Shown: piece after piece, positions 9,201 to 12,696 of the stretch
Position numbering within the stretch: position 1 is the first letter of the stretch
Layout: every line of letters starts with the position of its first letter
Assembly (NCBI GenBank): GCA_945889085.1
Contig: CAMDBM010000056.1
Coordinates: forward strand, 1-12,696
Length of the DNA stretch: 12,696 nucleotides
Source of the DNA: WLJO01 sp945889085
GTDB lineage: Bacteria; Actinomycetota; Acidimicrobiia; Acidimicrobiales; Ilumatobacteraceae
Direction: 5' to 3'
Program-made: the position numbers and the translations under genes
Notes under the pieces: model-generated
What the model was told of the DNA's origin: nothing
Seen by the model: only the letters and a program-made list of their open reading frames with translations
The model's database searches: none

Positions 9201-10005
9201 GGTGATCGAGGCCGAGCGGGACGGCCATGTTGCGCGTGGCTACCCAGCGCTGGTGGACGACGGGACCAACGTGCACCTCCGTCTGCTCACCACACCCGGG
9301 GCGAGGGACCGCTCCATGCACAAGGGCGTGCGACGGCTCCTGCTGCTGACCATCGCGCTCCCCCGCAAGACCTGCGCCCAGACCCTGTCGAACGAGGCAC
9401 GCCTTGCCCTGGCCCGGCTCGGATGGACATCGGCGGTGGACCTCGTGGACGACTGCATCTTCGCCGCCGTGGATCACCTCGTGGGCCGGTCCGGGAGCCT
9501 CCCGCAGGACGAGCAGGCATTCCGCGAACTGCAGCGCAGCGTGGGTGCAGATCTCGCCGGGGTCGCGGCGACCCTCACGAAACAGGCCGGCTCCGCCGTG
9601 ATCCTCGCCGCCCGCACGGCGGGCCTGCTCGACATGCTCACTGCGCCCAAGATCGCTGCATCCGTGAGCGATGCCTCCCGTCAGCTCACGGCACTCGTGC
9701 ACCCCGGCTTCGTCAGCGAGGCCGGCCTCGTCCAGACCCAGCACCTCGCCCGGTACGTGTCCGCGATCGAGTATCGGCTCACGAAGTTGCGGGAGAAGCC
9801 CGAACGCGACCTCCAGTTGATGGGTCGTATCCACATGATCGAGCGTCGCTACGCGGAGGTGCTGCGCCTGCCCGAGGCGGCCCCGGCGCGTTGGCTACTC
9901 CAGGAACTCCGGGTGAGCCTGTTCGCGCAGCACCTCGGCACTGCCGAGCCGGTGTCCGAGCACCGGGTGGCAGCGGAACTGAATCGTATTTCCCCGCCGA
10001 CATAG
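6241..10005 (+). CDS. hrpA: ATP-dependent RNA helicase HrpA (DEAH box)
   Basis: This 1254-residue protein is close to the length of E. coli HrpA (about 1300), so it is complete. It is a cytoplasmic DEAH-box (superfamily 2) helicase that uses ATP to remodel RNA; E. coli HrpA has been linked to fimbrial mRNA processing and to rescue of stalled or collided ribosomes. Motif I is GETGSGKST at 49-57, motif Ia is HTQPRRVAA, motif II is DEAH at 146-149 followed by ERS, motif III is SAT at 178-180, and motif VI is QRAGRCGR at 348-355. After the two RecA-like domains come the helicase-associated region (about 430-560), an OB-fold-like stretch, and the long C-terminal region (about 650-1254) specific to HrpA. 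The motifs appear intact. Codon use is uniformly GC-rich, unlike the upstream pair. It probably has its own promoter. The glnS gene follows after 163 bp in the same direction. Confidence 0.95.
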   Translation: MARRPTPEDIERRRLLVPAVSYPPELPIAACREQLLATIADHQVVIVAGETGSGKSTQLPKLCLELGRGVEGLIGHTQPRRVAARTIAERVAHELGTPLGTTVGYSVRFTDRVGTDTLVKVMTDGILLAEIQRDRLLHRYDTIIVDEAHERSLNIDFLLGYLTHLLPQRRDLKLIVTSATLDTARFSRHFGGAPVIEVSGRSYPVDVRYRPYGEEPDDDRDQVGAIADAVDELCHEGEGDILVFLSGEREIHDVADYLRRSIADGTGPRHTEVLPLYARMSSSEQHRVFDQHTGRRVILSTNVAETSITVPGVRYVIDAGTARISRYSRRLKVQRLPIEPVSQASANQRAGRCGRVAPGICIRLYGEDDFAQRVPFTEPEILRTNLASVILQMTALGLGDIASFPFVEPPDARSVADGIALLDELAAFEQVGEHTPPGASRHLSRLGKRLARLPIDPRLGRMVLEADRLGCAREVMIVAAVLSIQDPRERPAEKLEAATAAHQRFAGEDGSDFLTFVRLWDHLRARQRELTGNQFRRLCRDEFLNYLRVREWEDLFSQLRHITSGLDIRLNTTPAHPDHVHQALLSGLLSQVGMREGETKEFRGARNAKFMIGRGSAQAKRPAKWVMAAELVETNRLWARVAARIQPEWAEELAPHLVKRSYGEPLWEEQSGTSTVIERVMLYGLPIVAGRRVLLARLDRALAHQMFVRHALVLGEWEREFPFVEHNHEVLTDVASIAERIRRLDLIPTEDDVERFYATRIPDDVTSTRHFERWWRDAGRTNPALLNLTREELLKGQADALEEFPAEWADHEPPLPLDYDFDPAHQDGGMTVRLPLLVLNQVEPEAFGWMVPGLREDLVTAYFKTLPKTLRRELIPAAEHIGQAVEALRDGPRPGGPLSFAAALARELTESSGQTVRASDFDPHALPPHLRVTFAVEDADGRVIARDKDLIALQSRLRSAVRAEISRVAGDFDRDHLNDWTVGDLPEVIEAERDGHVARGYPALVDDGTNVHLRLLTTPGARDRSMHKGVRRLLLLTIALPRKTCAQTLSNEARLALARLGWTSAVDLVDDCIFAAVDHLVGRSGSLPQDEQAFRELQRSVGADLAGVAATLTKQAGSAVILAARTAGLLDMLTAPKIAASVSDASRQLTALVHPGFVSEAGLVQTQHLARYVSAIEYRLTKLREKPERDLQLMGRIHMIERRYAEVLRLPEAAPARWLLQELRVSLFAQHLGTAEPVSEHRVAAELNRISPPT

Positions 10006-10073
10006 CCTCCGCTGCGCTTCGGCATAGTTCGGCGTGCAGCTCGTCGCTAGCGCTTCCCTCGCCGCCGCACTTT

Positions 10074-10086
10074 CCCGCCGGGCGGG
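10074..10086 (+). repeat. GC-rich perfect palindrome after hrpA
   Basis: CCCGCC-G-GGCGGG, flanked by TTT on both sides, lies 68 bp after the hrpA stop. It could form a short hairpin (in practice a 4-bp CCCG/CGGG stem with a 5-nt loop) followed by TTTA. This is too weak to call a terminator with confidence. A site for a dimeric protein is equally possible. Confidence 0.3.
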
Positions 10087-10090
10087 TTTA

Positions 10091-10108
10091 CACCGTCTTC
10101 ACACGGTG
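10091..10108 (+). promoter_or_regulatory. Inverted repeat upstream of glnS, possible operator or hairpin
   Basis: CACCGT-cttcac-ACGGTG has perfect 6-bp arms and a 6-bp spacer. It sits about 60 bp before the glnS start and about 27 bp before a candidate -10 box. The position would suit an operator or the last hairpin after hrpA. There is no T-run directly after it, so a regulatory role is slightly favoured. Confidence 0.3.
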
Positions 10109-10134
10109 GCTGTCCCGCACCCGCACCCGGCCGG

Positions 10135-10140
10135 TACCTT
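10135..10140 (+). promoter_or_regulatory. glnS: Weak candidate -10 box of glnS
   Basis: TACCTT matches the TANNNT pattern and would give a leader of roughly 25 nt before the ATG at 10169. That leader has no Shine-Dalgarno sequence. The call rests only on pattern and position. Confidence 0.22.
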
Positions 10141-10168
10141 CTACTGATCGCCGACCCCCGTCTTCACC

Positions 10169-11869
10169 ATGACCACGCCTGACCTCCCCAACCCGCCGTC
10201 CACCGATTTCGTCCGCGAACTCGTCCGACAGGACAACAGCCAGGGAACCTTCGGCGGCCGCGTCCAGACCCGGTTCCCGCCCGAGCCGAACGGCTACCTC
10301 CACATCGGGCATGCCAAGGCCATCTGCATCGACTTCGGTCTCGCCAGCGAGTTCGGCGGCCGCTGCAACCTTCGTCTCGACGACACGAACCCCGAGACCG
10401 AGAACGAAGAATTCGTCCGCGGCATCATTGCAGACCTCACCTGGCTCGGCTTCCCGCCGCCCGAGACGGTGCTCTACGCGTCGAACTACTTCGAGCAGTT
10501 GTACCAGTGGGCCGAGTACCTCGTCGAGCGTGGTCTTGCCTACGTCGACGACCAGGACGGCGAAACCATCTCCGCCCAGCGCGGCGGTTATGGCAAGCCC
10601 GGCATCGAGAGCCCGTTCCGCAGCCGCACGCCCGGGGACAACCTCGATCTCCTCCGCCGCATGCGGGCCGGCGAGTTCCCCGATGGGTCCCGCGTGCTGC
10701 GCGCGAAGATCGACATGCAGGACGAGAACATGCAGCTGCGCGACCCGGTGATGTACCGCATCCGTCGCCAGCACCACTTCCGTACCGGCGACCAGTGGTC
10801 GATCTATCCCACCTACGACTGGGCGCACGGTCAGAGCGACGCCATCGAGGGTGTTACTCACTCACTGTGCACGCTCGAGTTCGACAGTCACCGAGCGCTG
10901 TACGACTGGTACCTCGAACAGCTACCGCTGCCGGGGAACAAGCCGCGCCAAACCGAGTTCGCCCGCCTGGAGCTCACGTACACCGTCACCTCCAAGCGCA
11001 AGCTCGCCGCGCTCGTTTCGCAGGGCACAGTGGACGGCTGGGACGACCCGCGCCTGCCAACACTGCGCGGGCTGCGACGGCGTGGCTATCCGGCCACCGC
11101 CGTCCGCGAGTTCTGCAGCTACATCGGGGTCAGCCGCACCAACAGCCGCCACGACATCGAACTGCTCGAGTCGTTCGTGCGCACCGACCTGAACCGCACA
11201 GCACAAAGGCGGATGGCCGTGTTGCGGCCGATCCGGCTCGTCATCACCAACTGGCCCACAGACACAAACGGTGATCCGCTCGTGGAAATGTGCGAGGTCG
11301 CGAACAATCCGGAGAATGCAGCCGACGGGACGCGGATGGTGCCGTTCTCGGGCCAGCTGTACCTAGAGGGCGAGGACTTCTCTGCGGACCCGCCGCCCCA
11401 GTTCTTCCGCCTCGCGCCGGGGCGGGAGGTTCGCCTGCGCGCTGCGTACTTCGTGAAGTACCAGAGCCACGTCGCCGATCCCGACGGCACCGTCACCGAG
11501 GTGCACTGCACCTACGACCCCGACACCCGTGGCGGCAACGCGCCGGACGGCCGCAAGGTGAAGACCACACTGCACTGGGTCTCTGCCGCGCATGCCGTCG
11601 ACGCAACGGTTGCGCTCTACAACCGGCTGTTCACGGGCAAGGTGCCCGGCGAGGCGAGCGGCGAGCCCTTCGACGACCTGAACCCGAACAGCCTCGAGTT
11701 GCTCGCGAACTGCAAGGTGGAGGCGGCGCTGGCCGACACCCCGCTCGGCGCTGTGGTGCAGTTCGAGCGCCTCGGTTACTTTGCACACGACCCACGCACG
11801 CCGATGCTGTTCCACCGCACCGTCGGTCTGCGCGACGAGTGGGCGAACATCCAGAAGCGCCCGAAGTAA
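10169..11869 (+). CDS. glnS: Glutaminyl-tRNA synthetase (GlnRS)
   Basis: This 566-residue class I aminoacyl-tRNA synthetase charges tRNA(Gln) directly with glutamine in the cytoplasm. The length is close to E. coli GlnRS (554), so it is a plain GlnRS without a C-terminal YqeY fusion. The HIGH motif is intact (HIGH, residues 45-48, in PNGYLHIGHAKA), followed by RLDDTNPETENEEF, which separates GlnRS from bacterial GluRS. The KMSKS-equivalent loop is TSKRKL at 274-279, followed by GWDDPRLPTLRGLRRRGY, a strong GlnRS signature. The C-terminal half (about 345-555) is the beta-barrel anticodon-binding region, with EDFSADPPPQFFRL, TYDPDTRGG, HWVSAAHA and the ending RTVGLRDEW. The ATG at 10169 gives an N-terminus of normal length. 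It is tail to tail with an epimerase gene 9 bp away. Most Actinobacteria make Gln-tRNA through GatCAB, so the gene is notable here. Confidence 0.95.
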   Translation: MTTPDLPNPPSTDFVRELVRQDNSQGTFGGRVQTRFPPEPNGYLHIGHAKAICIDFGLASEFGGRCNLRLDDTNPETENEEFVRGIIADLTWLGFPPPETVLYASNYFEQLYQWAEYLVERGLAYVDDQDGETISAQRGGYGKPGIESPFRSRTPGDNLDLLRRMRAGEFPDGSRVLRAKIDMQDENMQLRDPVMYRIRRQHHFRTGDQWSIYPTYDWAHGQSDAIEGVTHSLCTLEFDSHRALYDWYLEQLPLPGNKPRQTEFARLELTYTVTSKRKLAALVSQGTVDGWDDPRLPTLRGLRRRGYPATAVREFCSYIGVSRTNSRHDIELLESFVRTDLNRTAQRRMAVLRPIRLVITNWPTDTNGDPLVEMCEVANNPENAADGTRMVPFSGQLYLEGEDFSADPPPQFFRLAPGREVRLRAAYFVKYQSHVADPDGTVTEVHCTYDPDTRGGNAPDGRKVKTTLHWVSAAHAVDATVALYNRLFTGKVPGEASGEPFDDLNPNSLELLANCKVEAALADTPLGAVVQFERLGYFAHDPRTPMLFHRTVGLRDEWANIQKRPK

Positions 11870-11878
11870 CACCTCGCG

Positions 11879-12696
11879 CTACTTCAGCAGCGACAGCACC
11901 TCGTCGTCCGCGCTGAAGTCGTACTCGTACAGTTCCCGACCGCCATTCGCATACCACTGGTACGAGTCGGCGTAGCCCGATTCGATGCCGAACTTCGGCG
12001 TCCAGACAAGATCGGACAGTGCCTTGTCGATCGAGTACACGGTGCTCCCCATGATCGCCTCACCCCAGTGAACGATCGGCGGGTTGCGACGCCGGGCGAT
12101 CTCCAGCGGCACGTGCACGAGATCAGGCTTCGCGCCAGCGGCCCTGCCGATCATCTCAAGCACACCGAGCAGGCTGGCGAACTCGTGACCCACCACGTTG
12201 TAGGTGGACCCCACGGACTTCGGGTTGCCGAGCACGGACACCATGAGACGTGCCACGTCGGCCACGTGCACGAGGCACAGCGCTGCGAACCCGTCGCCCG
12301 GAACGAGCGTGGGCCTGCCGAGTTCCATACGGCGGAAGAAGAGCGGGTCACGCGTCACGAGCGGACTGCGCGGCCCGAACGTGTGGCCCACCCGCAGCGT
12401 CGTGTGCGGCAGGCCCGTGCGGCGATGGAGGTCGTCGAGATAGTCCTCGCACTGCACCTTGCCGACGCCGTACGACTTGCGGTGGTCCGGGTCGTCCGGT
12501 GCATGACGCCGGAAGTCCTCGTGAACAGGCTGCACGAAACTGCGGCGGTACACCGCAACCGAACTCGTGAACACGAAGTGCTGCACCCGGCCGGTGAACA
12601 GTTCCACCATCGGCTCGAGGTCCTTCGGGAAGTACGACGTGTTGTCGAACACTGCGTCGAACTCGTCGCGGTGCGGGCCGAGCACCTCGTGGATCG
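11879..12696 (-). CDS. NAD-dependent epimerase/dehydratase (extended SDR), N-terminus missing
   Basis: The gene enters from the right edge and ends with TAG at 11879-11881, so about 272 C-terminal residues are seen. The N-terminal Rossmann glycine motif lies outside. The frame is open through the edge (IHEVLGPHRDEFDAVFDNTS), so a GTG near 12685 is internal and not the start. Family signatures are FVFTSSVAVY (catalytic Ser region), the Tyr-x-x-x-Lys pair in SYGVGKVQCE (Tyr codon at 12470-12472, Lys codon at 12458-12460), and LRVGHTFGPR after it. LVHVADVARLMVSVLGN and STYNVVGHEFASL are typical of nucleotide-sugar epimerases/dehydratases. The likely substrate is an NDP-sugar, but related enzymes act on steroids, flavonoids or other ligands. 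It is cytosolic. A link to surface-sugar synthesis with the YfhO-family pair is possible but not shown, because hrpA and glnS lie between them. Confidence 0.85.
   Translation of the reverse strand, partial: IHEVLGPHRDEFDAVFDNTSYFPKDLEPMVELFTGRVQHFVFTSSVAVYRRSFVQPVHEDFRRHAPDDPDHRKSYGVGKVQCEDYLDDLHRRTGLPHTTLRVGHTFGPRSPLVTRDPLFFRRMELGRPTLVPGDGFAALCLVHVADVARLMVSVLGNPKSVGSTYNVVGHEFASLLGVLEMIGRAAGAKPDLVHVPLEIARRRNPPIVHWGEAIMGSTVYSIDKALSDLVWTPKFGIESGYADSYQWYANGGRELYEYDFSADDEVLSLLK

Noticed and set aside
6415..9834. Long - strand open frames opposite hrpA (6415-7416, 7558-8550, 8593-9834)
   Set aside because: They arise from strong third-position G/C bias opposite a complete HrpA. The products are low-complexity and show no family motifs.
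11863..11885. GAAGTA / TACTTC inverted repeat between glnS and the epimerase gene
   Set aside because: Both proteins end in Lys-stop (AAG-TAA and AAG-TAG), so two convergent genes automatically create this repeat. There is no terminator-like tail.

Overview
The window is about 12.7 kb of GC-rich bacterial DNA (roughly 65-70% G+C in most genes) with tight gene packing, short intergenic gaps and almost no Shine-Dalgarno sequences. The protein set and the promoter style (TANNNT boxes directly against start codons) suit a high-GC actinobacterium, possibly of the Acidimicrobiia type. That placement is an inference from style, not from a marker gene. No rRNA, tRNA, CRISPR array, insertion sequence or phage gene was seen.

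Layout from left to right. (1) The 5' part of a small Lys/Ala/Glu-rich protein of unknown function runs leftward off the window edge. (2) Divergent from it is an NAD-type malic enzyme with an N-terminal ACT domain. (3) Convergent with that, 5 bp away, is a luciferase-like (LLM class) flavin-dependent oxidoreductase. (4) Divergent from the oxidoreductase is a two-gene unit: a class I SAM-dependent methyltransferase whose stop codon overlaps the GTG start of a large multi-spanning YfhO-family membrane protein (GT-C glycosyltransferase type). (5) Then come a full-length DEAH-box RNA helicase HrpA and a glutaminyl-tRNA synthetase, both on the + strand. (6) An NAD-dependent epimerase/dehydratase on the - strand ends 9 bp from glnS and runs off the right edge.

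Most of the window is housekeeping: anaplerotic carbon metabolism (malic enzyme), translation (GlnRS) and RNA or ribosome maintenance (HrpA). The accessory part is the methyltransferase/YfhO pair. It looks like a surface-glycan or lipid-linked sugar modification unit, and its base composition is clearly lower (about 50-57% G+C in sampled lines) than both flanks. The shift back to about 65-73% G+C happens inside the YfhO gene, near the junction between its membrane part and its C-terminal soluble domain. The points most worth following up are this mosaic pair, the presence of GlnRS in an actinobacterium-like genome, and the repeated leaderless-type promoter/start arrangement.
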